Shown here: positions 38,801-47,138 of the stretch, piece by piece
How the letters are laid out: every line of letters begins with the position of its first letter
Numbering within the stretch: position 1 is the stretch's first letter
DNA from: JAKACA01 sp963735115
Lineage (GTDB): Bacteria > Actinomycetota > Acidimicrobiia > Acidimicrobiales > Bog-793
Assembly (NCBI GenBank): GCA_963735115.1
Contig: CAVTJR010000003.1
Span: 620,001 to 684,000, forward strand
DNA: 64,000 bases
Direction of reading: 5' to 3'
Made by a program: the position numbers and the translations under genes
The notes under the pieces: generated by a model
Database searches by the model: none
Told to the model about the DNA's origin: nothing
The model's input: only the letters and a program-made list of their open reading frames with translations

Positions 38801-39551
38801 CGTAGCCGTCGCCAGCAATCGTGTAGATGTCGCCAGGCGTCATCGAGGACAGGCCGTAGGCGCAGCTCGACGTGCAAGTGACGGCCGATACGAGGCGGAT
38901 CACGTTGTTCCACTGGTCGGTGAACAGGAGGTTGCCACTGGCGTCGAAGGCGACGGCGTAAGGCTGGTCGATCTCCGCGCTCGTCGCCGGCCCGCCGTTG
39001 CCCGAGTACCCGGATGTGCCGTCGCCGGCGACCGTGTAGACGTCACCGGCCGTCATGGACGTCCCGAACCAGTCGCCCGAGGTCCCCGCCACGATACGGA
39101 TCCTGCTGTTCGCCCAATCCGGGAAGGCGACGTTCAAGTTCGAGTCGTCGGCATCGGCCCAGGTCCCGTCAAACTCAGCCGAGAGCGCCGGTCCCCCGTC
39201 GCCCGAGTAGCCGGCCGTACCGTTGCCGGCATAGGTGTGGATGTCGGTCGCCGGGGAGGGCACAGTGGCAAAGAGCGCGAGCGCGGCGTGACGCAGGGCG
39301 TTCCGCGCGGGGTTCGCCTGCTGCGGCGACGAGGAAGAGGAGGCGCCTGCCGCTATCAACGACAGCACGGTTATCAACACCACCACGACCACCGACCAAG
39401 GGGGCCGCGGGACGGACCACCTGGTGGACGTAGGCGTCGGTACTGAGGGACGACGCAGCAAGGAAAACGTCCTCAAGTCCCGACCCGGCCTTGCGATCAG
39501 CCGACAAATCGTCGTTCCGATCCTCTGACGCACCTGCTGCAGCCGAGCCAT
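32874..39551 (-). CDS. Giant Rhs/YD-repeat polymorphic toxin with NHL propeller
   Basis: Secreted Rhs-type polymorphic toxin (2225 aa). A membrane/signal segment (WSVVVVVLITVLSLIAAGA) is near residue 60. Six NHL-like repeats follow (units such as GDIYTIAGDGTAGYSGDGG plus GVAVDSSGNVVFAD). The Rhs entry motif is DPVNLATGDYSDTVTDLSIP, then about 1000 residues of YD repeats. Seven 40-residue repeats interrupt the barrel near its end, and the core closes with MRARFYYPQTGAFTILDP and GGDPVNSVDPTGDW. The roughly 160 residues after this are a distinct toxin tip with two hydrophobic stretches, suggesting a pore former. The start ATG 39551 follows AAAGGGG. It is divergent from the second Rhs gene. Confidence 0.88.
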   Translation of the reverse strand: MARLQQVRQRIGTTICRLIARPGRDLRTFSLLRRPSVPTPTSTRWSVPRPPWSVVVVVLITVLSLIAAGASSSSSPQQANPARNALRHAALALFATVPSPATDIHTYAGNGTAGYSGDGGPALSAEFDGTWADADDSNLNVAFPDWANSRIRIVAGTSGDWFGTSMTAGDVYTVAGDGTSGYSGNGGPATSAEIDQPYAVAFDASGNLLFTDQWNNVIRLVSAVTCTSSCAYGLSSMTPGDIYTIAGDGYDAGTEYGGYSGDGGPATSAELYLPTGLAVDKWGNVVFSDASNYRVRLVAEETCTSGCPYGLSSMTIGDIYTIAGDGTLGYAGNGSAATSANLDWVTGVAVDRSGNVVLADLYNNVIRMVAGPGCSSSCPYGLSSITSGYIYTIAGTTTAGYSGDGGAATSAEIDWPRGVAVDSSGNVVFADTNNDVIRAIAESTGTYYGVAMTSGDIYTIAGDGTAGYSGDGGPAVSATLNHPIGVATDSFGQVFVTDSNNYVVRDFGGGPQGPLSVYPQGSALGDDQFGEASGPQPACACTKADPVNLATGDYSDTVTDLSIPDAGIPLQFTRTYDAVAAQQEEQTASTAPPLGYGWADNLGMSVSYNSTSGIATVTEANGALITFQNYGVDASEPAWCPSDATSAVFCPTAPRYLATLSETSGIYTYVEDLSSPMTYTFNSAGALSEIEDANGYTLTASTYSSCPSGDTCTQWTSLPSGESSGQSLVVEQSSTSPYQLLSVFDPANTSTEFVDFAYSGTGCSTWGSGPVDLCSATTAGSLATTYTYDTGKSSPYQYDQLTMTPPSTGEVTNTYNSTGLVSEQTLTTASGTTQVTEFAYGSDPLLGTGGTTTTVSSYPLGTGSGKPVDETYDQFSNGVLVATTTAYGTSNAATTYYKRDSATLLATNAVDGDGNVTTETLADYAGPGGTESSSADATLVTDGADHTQQNAYNTDNLVWCNVGAADYLDGIRCPSSPLSSPPASGTDLGMTITVYNSAGEPTSVTDPLGNTTTYSYTTSGYGVPAGLIYCSVSPVEYGHVTCPSTYTTSPTAGATSTTYDAYGDVTGTTNPDGHTTSYTYGVSGHPGLVSVETAPDGTTTTYSYNTLGEVTEEVVAFSSYSATTVSSYDSDGRLVCQVQPYEYAAGVRCPTGAITTPTPTSDSYLGATITTYDEDGRVIQTTNPLGGITYTAYDQAGEVYCTVAPYEAASPRDVSCPSSPPSSPPTLTDDPYLGATITTYDSDGRVIQVTNPLGGITLTTYDAASNVASTTVESNNSTAAPNVITTYTYDGDAYDALGDLLSKTYSGTASGYSTPTNVSYTYNVDGSRATMADATGTTTYSYDAMSDVTSQTFSAGGGTGLTSNTISYTYYSTGQLASVVYPTYGTHTSPTVTYTYDSLGNMASETDWLGYEITFSHDGDGNLTAQDNDVSGANPNGTSGTAYTYDNADLNTGATSTLTQACGGGETFLQSFSSATGSGARNADGQVTEDYESYSGSCSSQSSYERNYSYDVGGQVVFQGSVAQGSSANNFTYNAAGFATKISSHDPQGNFDTYTQVPNSSEGVTSQTPVSGSKGSTTTYTYDSLSDLATAVVGSSTTTYSYNQLGELTSAAAALTSTYLYTGDGLEAATSYKVPSWAAAASIDGTKSLNAVSCASSSFCAAVDSNGNVVTYNGTSWAAAKSIDGTKVLHGISCPTSSFCAAVDASGNVVTYNGSSWATAKSIDGTKVLDAISCPSSSFCAAVDASGNVVTYNGSSWATATSIDGTKDLSAISCPTSSFCAAVDTSGNVVTYNGSSWTTATGIDGTKALNGVSCATATFCTAVDGSGNVLAFNGTNWSATTVTDGSNALKSVSCSSASFCVAVDADGNVLVYTGTSWASAKSIDGTKTLSSVSCASASFCVAVDTSGNDVKGTAASVTAQLTWNTNGSLPLVLSDGTNYYVYGPVGEPVEQVNVTSAPPTTNPLFLTYTPSDSSWLVTNTAGQEVSFYRYDAYGNLALGTPVSPFGYAGQYTDMSSSPSGFDNMRARFYYPQTGAFTILDPDFSSTDQEYSYAGGDPVNSVDPTGDWCVKFLSWSIDCFNGGEAPVIVCNTHRGDDEFAEEQVNNLYQDTVGLPGFFDGPVTLVSQTLAIASAGAVLLIYTDEFHGWDSLSEAEGILPGLPSWMSWVNNVRGGIVTHNFTVFAIETALNGLITHGLPWLPAQALGNILISGEPSASNFGSYVPQS
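33825..34650 (-). repeat. Seven tandem 120-bp (40-aa) repeats inside the Rhs core
   Basis: Coding repeats with consensus SWA-A-SIDGTK-L-, ISCPTSSFCAAVDASGN and VVTYNGS. Period is 120 nt; the middle copies are nearly identical and the outer ones have diverged. The block sits between YLYTGDGLEAATSYKVP and AQLTWNTNGSLPLVLSDG, which are normally contiguous Rhs sequence. Two Cys per unit could form disulfides outside the cell. Seven units is the count of a common beta-propeller. Confidence 0.85.
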
Positions 39552-39563
39552 TGAAGCCCCTTT

Positions 39564-39590
39564 CCACTGTGCCGAGAGTTGTCACAGTGG
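39564..39590. promoter_or_regulatory. Inverted repeat between the divergent Rhs genes
   Basis: CCACTGTG and CACAGTGG form a perfect 8-bp inverted repeat with an 11-bp spacer, 13 bp upstream of the minus-strand Rhs start codon. It could be an operator or an mRNA hairpin near the ribosome binding site. The remaining 300 bp between the two Rhs genes contain no gene and must hold both promoters. Confidence 0.45.
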
Positions 39591-39886
39591 TGCCACAAAC
39601 AATTCGGGGCATCGCTGGCTCGCCAACCCGAATCCAACACCAGCCACCCTCCGTTGTCAAGGGGTCACGTTGAGTGGTGGACCGTCCCCTCTCCCGCCTC
39701 CTCCTAATCCCGGCGAGCGATGGGAGGGGGATCCCTCAACCAGTGTGCGGAAACCGAGGGTAAAGGACGAACTGCCTATTGCGAAGCCCGGGACCGCCTG
39801 TGTAGGTTCCGAGCGTCTTGGCAGTCCAGCGACGGTAGAAGTGGGAAGCCTCTCCTTCCGCTCGCCGAGTGTCTCCGGAGGGAACG

Positions 39887-42800
39887 ATGGCAGGGGCGGG
39901 GCGTAGGGGATCGGAGTGTTTCGTCGTTGGGAGCACTCCGAGCCAAGGGATCTCCGAGGACGAACGCCCTCCGGCCAAGGCCGGTCGGAGGCGACTACGC
40001 GGCGCCCGGCGCATCGCCATCGCGACCGCTCTCCTCGCCAGCCTGCTCGTGGCCGCAGCCCCCGCGCTCAGCAAGCTGCGGTCCTCCCCGCCAGCCCACC
40101 ACAGCTCGTTCTGGCGCATCGCCCGCCCAGCCGCCTTCACGACCATCGGAGGTGCTGCGGCTGGGGAGGACGCCTATGTCGCCACCGAGGACGGTGACAT
40201 CAGCATCGTCGACGCCGAGAGCGGCACGGTGGTGGCGACCGCAAGCCTGCCGCTGTGCCCGTATGACAACCCGACAGCACCCGGCTGCCTGCCGTACTAC
40301 AGCGGCCAGAACGATACCGACCTCGAGGATCTCGATCTCAGCCCGAACCAGGTCGACCTCTACATCTACGACTGGTGGACGGGCGGGGGCGAGCAGTTCG
40401 TCTTGAACACCGAGACGGGCGCTTTTATGACGGTGGGCGGACTCGGGGGCGACGGCAGCGTCAGTACGTATGGGTACTTGACGATGTTCACGACGTCCGG
40501 CTCGACGGCCTACATGGTGGCGCCGAACGGCGACGGCGACGGCGATAACAACGAGCTCTACACGATCTCGGCCACGGACCCTGAGAGCGCGTCCGGGCCG
40601 GTCACCTTGGACCCGGACGACACCTATGGGTCCATCGACCAACTGGCGATGGCCCCCAACGGGACCGACATTGCCGCCCTCGAGACGAGCTCGGGGGACA
40701 CCCACGCTGTCATCTTGAGCCCGAAGACAGGCGACGTCCTCTCGGCCGTCGACCTCGGACACATCGTTCCCTCTGCGGACACTCAGTTCGGCCCGCAGTT
40801 CTCCTTCGTGCCGAGCCTCAACGAGCTCATTCTCATGACGAACGACGGCTACCTTGACACCTTCTCCTGGCCGTCCGGCACCCTCCTGTCGTCGCAGACG
40901 CCCCCGGATACTCAGGGTCTTGTCGTCGACCCGGAAACGGGCTTCGTCGGCGCCGCCCAGTACGACAGCGGCGAGGACTGGTTCGAGCAGGCGAGCGGCA
41001 CGCAGACCGAGGCGAGCCTGTCACTGAGCACGATCCAGGCCCTTGGCGTGAGCGACAACGACCAGTTCGCCGTGCAGGCGATCCACGACTACAACGACGT
41101 CGACACGATCAACCTGACCGGCGGCTCCCCGGTCGTCACCCAGGTCGCCGTCGGGGGAGACGACAGCGACGGGGCAACAGGAGTCGCCTTCGATCCGGGC
41201 ATTCCCCCACCCGTTGGCGGGCTCTTCAAGCCGCCGGAGCTCTTTCCCAACAACTCTGGGCAGGCGTGCAGCCCCTGTGCGCTCGACGCCGCCGGGGGAT
41301 CGGCCACCGCCGTCAACCACCTCAGCCATGACCCAGTCGACACCGCCACGGGCGACACCTCCGAGTCGGCCACCGACGCCGGCGTGGCGACCTACGGCCC
41401 CCCGCTCGAGTTCACCCGCTCCTACAACTCGGAGCTCGCCGAGATGGAGGCAACCTCTGGGAGCGGGGTGACGGCCGGGCCGCTCGGCTACGGCTGGACG
41501 GACAACTGGAGTGCTTCGCTCGCGTCCAGCGACGACGGCGCCGACGTGACGGTCAACGAGGGCTCTGGCGCGGCGGTGTACTTCCAGGCGCCCTCGGAGG
41601 GAAGCTGTCCGACCGCTGGTCAGGTGGACCCGCTCGGGCTCTCCACCTCGGGCAGCTACTGCGCCGCCCCTCGGGTGTCGGCCAGCCTCGAGCTCTCGAG
41701 CGGTACGTACACCTTCACACTCGGGAACGGCACGACGGAGACCTTCAACTCCTCCGGGCAGCTGACGGCCGTCACCGACGCCAACGGGGCGAGCGACACG
41801 ATCTCCTACGACACCCCGACGCCCTCGTCCTCCGACGCCGCCTGCGACACCTCGTTCGCCTCGAGCTGCGAGACGATCACCGGACCGGGTTCGGGAGACA
41901 GCAGCCTGATCCTCGCCTTCAACGCCTCCGACGACGGCGGCGACATCGTGCGGGTGACCGACCCGCTCGGTCGCCAGTGGGCCTACGGCTACGACTCCGA
42001 CAACCTGACGAGCGTCACCGACCCTATGGGCAATGTCACGAGCTACGGCTACGGGAACGACTCGGGCAGCTCGAATGCGGCCATGGACCACGACCTCACC
42101 ACCCTCGTGCGCCCGGACAACCAGTCCGGCGCCTCCGGGCTCTCCTCCGATGCCGTCCGCGACTTCTGTGACGGATCATCGGAAGCGCCCGGGTACGAGT
42201 CGGTCTTCTGCTACAGCTACGACTCGGACGAGGACGCCTACGGCCAGGTCGTGAAAGAGGCCGACCCGCTCGGACGGGTGACGACCTTCTCCTACACCGG
42301 CAACCCCGGCGCCGGCACAGCCGGCTACAACTCGGCCGCCGGCGGCTACACGACCACCACGGACCCCGACGGCGACGTCACCGTCGACAGCTACGTCTAC
42401 GACGAGCTCGTGAGCGAGTCCGTGAGCCCGGTGGACGGGGCGACCTCGACGTGGATTTACTCCCGGGACCCGGCGACGCTGCTGCCGAGCGTCATCATCG
42501 ACCCGGACGGCGACCGCACGCTCATGGCTTACGACGCCCTCGGGAACATGACGTCGAAGACGAACAGCCTCGGTGAGACCTGGACCTGGACCTACAACGG
42601 CTTCAGCGAAGCCACCTGCGCCAGCCTGCCGGAGGCGAGCGAGCCGTGCTCCTCCCTCTCGCCGCCCTCGGCGGTGAGCGCGAGCGACACGACGGTGACG
42701 CCGCCCGCCTCGGCCCCTCCGGCCTATGTCACCTATGGCGAGTACGACACCGACGGCGACCTCGTCTGGACCTCCGTCGGTCAGTACGCTCCGGACGCCT

Positions 42801-45800
42801 CCTCGCCCACGAACGCCTCGACGACCTACGACCTCTACAACGGCCAGTCGGTCACCGTCGCCGGCGACGAGGACTCCTGTGCCGCCTCGGCACCCGAGCA
42901 CGGGCTCCCCTGCGCCGTCGTGAGCCCGTCGGCCATCGACACCGAGCCTGGCACCAAGGCGGTCACCCAGCTCGGCTACGACTCCGACGGCGACCTCACG
43001 AGCTCGTCCATCCCCGACGGCAACTCCGGTGACGAGCTCGCCACCACGACCTGGACCTACAACGACGACGGCCAGGTGAGCTCGGTGGTCTCGCCCCTCG
43101 GCAACGTCGAGTCGGGCGACGCCGCCGCCTACACGACCTCTGACACCTACAACGACGACGGCGAGCTCACAGAGGTCGTGGAGGGGACCGGGGGTGCGGC
43201 GCGGACGACGACCTATGGCTACGACTCAGACGGCAACCTCACGAGCGTCGAGAACGCCGACGACGAGACGACGACGACGCACTACGACGCCGACGACGAG
43301 GCCGTCTTCGTCACCGAGCCGAGCGGGGACTCCACCCTCACCTGCTACGACGGGGACGGCAACGTCGCCGAGGTCGTGCCCCCTGTCGGGGTGGCCGCCG
43401 AGTCGCTCACCTCGACATCGTGTCCGAGCAGCTTCGACGACCCGACGAGCGAGTCGGACGCCGCCTCCGAAGCCCAGGCAGCCGACGCCACCCTCTACTC
43501 CTACGACTCCCTCGGGCATACGACCGACGTCTACAGCCCGGCGCCGGGCGGACAGAGCGGCTGGGAGACGACGGCGAAGACCTACGACGCGGCCGGCAAC
43601 CTCGTCAAGACGGTCAGCCCCTCAGCCGATCCGAGCGATGACTCGGGCGGGGTCGTCACCTTAGACAACTACGACGCCGCCGACGAGCTCGTCGCCACCT
43701 CGACGGGCACCGGCTCTGCGCTGGCGGTCACGAGCTACTGCTACGACCCCGACGGCAACGAGACCGCCGTCGTCCCCCCCGACGGCAACAGCGGGGCATC
43801 GGTGGAGGACGACGGCCTCACCCTCAGCGGCTATGCCGCCTGCTCCTCCTCGAGCCACGACACGAGCTCGGTCTACGAGACGGCCTACACCTACGACTCG
43901 ACGGGCAACCTGCTCACGACCGCCCGGCCGGACACTTCGGCCGACGCGTACGGGATGATCACGACCGACACCTACGACGCCGCCGGGCAGCTGGCAACGA
44001 CGGAGAGCCCGGCCGGGGTGACCACGACGATCGCCTACACCCCCCTCGGCGAGGTCGCCTCCAAGAGCTACTCCGACAGCCTCCACAGCGTGACCGACAG
44101 CCACGACGCCAACGGCGAGCTCACCGAGATGGTGGACGGCACGGGCACCTCCTCCTATAGCTACGACGCCTTCGGGGACCTCACCTCCTACGAGAACGGC
44201 GCTGGCGAGACCGTGTCCTACGCCTACGACCGCCTCAGCAACCCGACATCGATCACCTACCCACTCCCGAGCGGCACGAGCTGGGACTCGACGGATACCG
44301 AGAGCCTCAGCTACGACTCCGACGGCAACCTCGCGAGCCTGACGGACCTTTCGGGCGACGAGACGCAGTTCTCCTACTCGGCCGACGGCCTCCTGAGCGG
44401 TATCTCCTTCCCCAGCGCCGTCGGTTCGGAGTCCATCAGCTACGACAACGCCGACAACCTCGAGGCGATCACCTTCACGAAGGCCTCGACGAGCCTCGAG
44501 TACAGCTACACGCGGGAGCCCTCCGGAGGCATCGCCAGCGAGACCGACGACGAGGACGGCACCGAGGTCGCCTCCTCGCCGAGCTACGACTACGACTCGG
44601 TCGACCGGGTGACGAGCCTCACGCCGCACTCCGGGTCGGCCACGAGCTACGGCTACGACGCCTCCGGCAACCTCACCACCCCGCCGGGTGCCGCCTCGGC
44701 CGCCTACGACGATGGCTCCGAGCTCTGCTGGACGTCGACGACGAGCTCCTCGAACACCTGCTCGTCACCACCGAGCGGTGCGACGACCTACTCCTACGAC
44801 GACGACGGCGACCGGCTCTCGGCCACACAGGACTCGACCACGCTTGCCTCAGCCAGCTGGAACGGGATCGATGAGCTCAGCTCATACGACGACTCCGCCG
44901 CCGACATGACCTCTGCCAGCTACGACGGCAACGGACTGCGAGAATCCGACACGGTCTCCTCGGCCACCCAGGACTTTGTCTGGGACACGACCACGGCGAC
45001 TCCGGAGCTGCTCGAGGACGGGGCCAACCTGTACCTCTACGGACCCTCGGGGACTCCGATCGAGCAGATGTCGCTCAGCTCCGGCACTCGCGAGTACCTC
45101 GTCGCCGACGCCCTCGGGTCGGTGCGGGGGGTGATCAGCAGCTCCGGGTCGATCTTGGAGACGACGTCCTACGACGCCTACGGCAACCCCAGCTCTGGCT
45201 CCGTGGCTACCGACACGCCCTTCGGCTTCGCCGGCGGTTACACCGACGCCACAGGGCTCGTCTACCTGATCGGGCGCTACTACGACCCGGCGACCGGGCA
45301 GTTCCTCTCCGTCGATCCCGACGTCGACGAGACAGACCAGGCATATGCGTACACAGGCGGGGACCCGGTGAGCGAGAGTGACCCGAGCGGGGACTGCGTG
45401 AGCTTGTTCGGCGTCGTCTGTCTCGGCGGGGGCGCCGTCACGAGCACGGTCTCCTTCGGCTTCAATCCGGGTGCCGGGACCAACGCGATCGTCAACATAG
45501 GCCGAGGAGCCAGCTTCGGGCTTAGCAATACGATCGCGAACTGGATCTCACCCGGTGCCTCGTGCACCGTTGCGGGTAACTCATTCGACGAGTTCCTCGG
45601 GGGCGCTGGGACCAGTTTGGTTGGAGGGGAGTTCCTCAGTGGGTTGGGCGCCGCAGAAGACGGAACTGCCGCGGCTGACATCGGTCATGCGGGCATTCAC
45701 CAGTTCCCTGACGTACTGGCTGGTAAGAGCCAGTTCTTCGACAACGTCGATCTGGGGCAACTGTCCGACACGACCGGACTCGACGGCACCCTCCAGGCGA

Positions 45801-45946
45801 ACGGCAACACGCGGTTCGTGTTGCACGCGCCGGAAGACATCGGCGTGGATCGCACAACTGGACTCCCCACCAACATCTACACGGTGATTCGCGGTCCGGA
45901 CGGGAACGTCATCACGATGTTCCCGGGTACGAGCCCGAAGAGCTGA
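39887..45946 (+). CDS. Giant Rhs/YD-repeat polymorphic toxin with YVTN-like propeller and BECR-like tip
   Basis: Second Rhs-type toxin (about 2019 aa). An export segment (RIAIATALLASLLVAAAPAL) is followed by a roughly 350-residue WD/YVTN-like propeller (YVATEDGDISIVDAESGTVV). The Rhs entry is HDPVDTATGDTSESATDAG, followed by about 30 YD repeats. The core ends with YLIGRYYDPATGQFLSVDPD and GGDPVSESDPSGD. After a Gly-rich linker the tip starts at AAEDGTAA; it has IHQFPDVLAGKSQFF and IGVDRTTGLPTN, with a final GNVITMFPG. This pattern resembles BECR-fold RNase toxins (Ntox type); the family assignment is inference. I choose ATG 39887, preceded by GGAGGGAA. The tip and its immunity gene are duplicated 10 kb away. 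Confidence 0.88.
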   Translation: MAGAGRRGSECFVVGSTPSQGISEDERPPAKAGRRRLRGARRIAIATALLASLLVAAAPALSKLRSSPPAHHSSFWRIARPAAFTTIGGAAAGEDAYVATEDGDISIVDAESGTVVATASLPLCPYDNPTAPGCLPYYSGQNDTDLEDLDLSPNQVDLYIYDWWTGGGEQFVLNTETGAFMTVGGLGGDGSVSTYGYLTMFTTSGSTAYMVAPNGDGDGDNNELYTISATDPESASGPVTLDPDDTYGSIDQLAMAPNGTDIAALETSSGDTHAVILSPKTGDVLSAVDLGHIVPSADTQFGPQFSFVPSLNELILMTNDGYLDTFSWPSGTLLSSQTPPDTQGLVVDPETGFVGAAQYDSGEDWFEQASGTQTEASLSLSTIQALGVSDNDQFAVQAIHDYNDVDTINLTGGSPVVTQVAVGGDDSDGATGVAFDPGIPPPVGGLFKPPELFPNNSGQACSPCALDAAGGSATAVNHLSHDPVDTATGDTSESATDAGVATYGPPLEFTRSYNSELAEMEATSGSGVTAGPLGYGWTDNWSASLASSDDGADVTVNEGSGAAVYFQAPSEGSCPTAGQVDPLGLSTSGSYCAAPRVSASLELSSGTYTFTLGNGTTETFNSSGQLTAVTDANGASDTISYDTPTPSSSDAACDTSFASSCETITGPGSGDSSLILAFNASDDGGDIVRVTDPLGRQWAYGYDSDNLTSVTDPMGNVTSYGYGNDSGSSNAAMDHDLTTLVRPDNQSGASGLSSDAVRDFCDGSSEAPGYESVFCYSYDSDEDAYGQVVKEADPLGRVTTFSYTGNPGAGTAGYNSAAGGYTTTTDPDGDVTVDSYVYDELVSESVSPVDGATSTWIYSRDPATLLPSVIIDPDGDRTLMAYDALGNMTSKTNSLGETWTWTYNGFSEATCASLPEASEPCSSLSPPSAVSASDTTVTPPASAPPAYVTYGEYDTDGDLVWTSVGQYAPDASSPTNASTTYDLYNGQSVTVAGDEDSCAASAPEHGLPCAVVSPSAIDTEPGTKAVTQLGYDSDGDLTSSSIPDGNSGDELATTTWTYNDDGQVSSVVSPLGNVESGDAAAYTTSDTYNDDGELTEVVEGTGGAARTTTYGYDSDGNLTSVENADDETTTTHYDADDEAVFVTEPSGDSTLTCYDGDGNVAEVVPPVGVAAESLTSTSCPSSFDDPTSESDAASEAQAADATLYSYDSLGHTTDVYSPAPGGQSGWETTAKTYDAAGNLVKTVSPSADPSDDSGGVVTLDNYDAADELVATSTGTGSALAVTSYCYDPDGNETAVVPPDGNSGASVEDDGLTLSGYAACSSSSHDTSSVYETAYTYDSTGNLLTTARPDTSADAYGMITTDTYDAAGQLATTESPAGVTTTIAYTPLGEVASKSYSDSLHSVTDSHDANGELTEMVDGTGTSSYSYDAFGDLTSYENGAGETVSYAYDRLSNPTSITYPLPSGTSWDSTDTESLSYDSDGNLASLTDLSGDETQFSYSADGLLSGISFPSAVGSESISYDNADNLEAITFTKASTSLEYSYTREPSGGIASETDDEDGTEVASSPSYDYDSVDRVTSLTPHSGSATSYGYDASGNLTTPPGAASAAYDDGSELCWTSTTSSSNTCSSPPSGATTYSYDDDGDRLSATQDSTTLASASWNGIDELSSYDDSAADMTSASYDGNGLRESDTVSSATQDFVWDTTTATPELLEDGANLYLYGPSGTPIEQMSLSSGTREYLVADALGSVRGVISSSGSILETTSYDAYGNPSSGSVATDTPFGFAGGYTDATGLVYLIGRYYDPATGQFLSVDPDVDETDQAYAYTGGDPVSESDPSGDCVSLFGVVCLGGGAVTSTVSFGFNPGAGTNAIVNIGRGASFGLSNTIANWISPGASCTVAGNSFDEFLGGAGTSLVGGEFLSGLGAAEDGTAAADIGHAGIHQFPDVLAGKSQFFDNVDLGQLSDTTGLDGTLQANGNTRFVLHAPEDIGVDRTTGLPTNIYTVIRGPDGNVITMFPGTSPKS

Positions 45947-46562
45947 GCTCGACATGCCCCTTCGAATGGAACTGCGCACACGATCGGGCGCTCTGCTCGG
46001 TGTCACAGGAGAGTCCTACGACACGCTCGATGCTGCTCTTCCGGACGTGGCTGCTGAAGATTTGCCGCTATTGGCCGGGATCGACCGCTATGGCAACACC
46101 ATGTTCAACCGACTGCAGCTCTCAGAAGTCGCTCGCGAGCTCGAGACGCTGGTTCCTGGAGCACCGCCTCGCAGGCTCAAGATGATCCGGGAGTTCATCG
46201 ATCTCTGTCGGACGGGGTCCGAGGTGTCTGACGCGGAACTCTGGATCATGGGAGACTGACGTGAAGCTCTCGTCCGTGATCCGGTGGATTGCACTTCTTC
46301 TAGCCCTCGTCCCTGCGCTCGTCGGTAGCGGCGCCGCGGAGCCACCGAGGACTCCACGGGTCGCCACGCTGACCTCCGTCGGAATTTCGTCTGCGGCTAC
46401 GACCAACGACGCGAGCACGCTTGCCAGTTACGACCCGATCGCGAAGATCGTGACAAGGCAACAGACCGGGCCTCCGCCGCCCTGGCGCCGCGTCTCGGCA
46501 ACACCCATCTATGAGCCGTTCCGCCAGGAACCGACCGATAGCGCTGGCGCTATCGCCGCAGA
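45650..46562 (+). repeat. 913-bp direct repeat, copy 1 (Rhs tip + immunity + leader)
   Basis: Identical to 55,652-56,564 except for one synonymous A/G difference (45,980 versus 55,982). It covers the toxin tip, the immunity gene and the secretory leader of the next cassette. Both ends fall exactly on the motif GCCGCAGA, which precedes every toxin tip in this array. Confidence 0.92.
45954..46259 (+). CDS. Probable immunity protein for the Rhs tip, copy 1
   Basis: A 101-aa acidic cytosolic protein with no signal or membrane segment, starting 8 bp after the Rhs stop and ending 1 bp before the next leader gene. The same protein follows the second copy of the same toxin tip (55956-56261, identical amino acids), so tip and small gene travel together. 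I do not recognise the family. Position and co-duplication support an immunity role. Confidence 0.7.
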   Translation: MPLRMELRTRSGALLGVTGESYDTLDAALPDVAAEDLPLLAGIDRYGNTMFNRLQLSEVARELETLVPGAPPRRLKMIREFIDLCRTGSEVSDAELWIMGD

Positions 46563-46878
46563 GGGCGAAGGTCTACTCAACCTGTCCGCCGAGGACAGCT
46601 GGGGCAATCCGAGCAGCCTGGAGGACCACTTCCTGCGGCATGGAGCCGACTTTGGCGCGACGTCCGCTGATCAGTATGCGAACGACGCTTCACAGTTCCT
46701 CCAGCAGGCGCTCAAGGACGGCTACCCCGTCAAGGTCGACGCCGATGGCGTCATCCGCGTCTACGACCCGGAAACAAACACGTTCGGCGCCTACAACGCG
46801 AACGGGACAACCAGGACGTTCTTCAAACCCACCAACGGCGCGGCGTACTGGGCCAGTCAGCCCGGATCGACACCCTGA
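46261..46878 (+). CDS. Secreted small toxin: signal leader + BECR-like tip
   Basis: A 205-aa protein with a Sec signal peptide (SVIRWIALLLALVPALVGSGA), a low-complexity spacer and then a tip joined at the motif IAAEGEG. The tip (about residues 105-205) contains EDHFLRHGADFGATSADQY, VYDPETNTFGAYNANG and TTRTFFKP. It resembles phage/Rhs-associated BECR-type nucleases, an inference without alignment. The first 100 residues are identical to those of the gene at 56263, which carries a different tip. The GTG start is 1 bp after the preceding immunity stop. The next gene is its likely immunity partner. Confidence 0.7.
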   Translation: MKLSSVIRWIALLLALVPALVGSGAAEPPRTPRVATLTSVGISSAATTNDASTLASYDPIAKIVTRQQTGPPPPWRRVSATPIYEPFRQEPTDSAGAIAAEGEGLLNLSAEDSWGNPSSLEDHFLRHGADFGATSADQYANDASQFLQQALKDGYPVKVDADGVIRVYDPETNTFGAYNANGTTRTFFKPTNGAAYWASQPGSTP

Positions 46879-46883
46879 CCTGG

Positions 46884-47138
46884 ATGGGCTACCTGTGTCC
46901 CGTGTGTGGGTTCCGTGACCTCCTTGAGACGCCTCGATCTCCTCGCACGGGAGGGGCGTCCTACGAGATATGTCCGTCATGCGGTTTCGAGTTCGGCGTC
47001 AGCGATGACGATCTCGGCTACAGCTATGACCGCTGGCGCGAAGAATGGGTCACCCGCGGGATGCCCTGGTCGAGCGCCGGCCGACCCGCGCCCGAGGGCT
47101 GGGACCCGACCGCGCAACTGGAGTCCCTGACGGAATGA
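46884..47138 (+). CDS. Cys-rich zinc-ribbon-like small protein, probable immunity protein
   Basis: An 84-aa protein with two CxxC pairs (YLCPVCGF and EICPSCGFEFG) that could bind one zinc ion, then DLGYSYDRWREEWV and GWDPTAQL. Similar Cys-rich proteins are often found beside polymorphic toxins. It starts 6 bp after the preceding toxin and its stop overlaps the next toxin start (ATGA). I infer immunity to the BECR-like tip of the gene at 46261. Confidence 0.65.
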   Translation: MGYLCPVCGFRDLLETPRSPRTGGASYEICPSCGFEFGVSDDDLGYSYDRWREEWVTRGMPWSSAGRPAPEGWDPTAQLESLTE

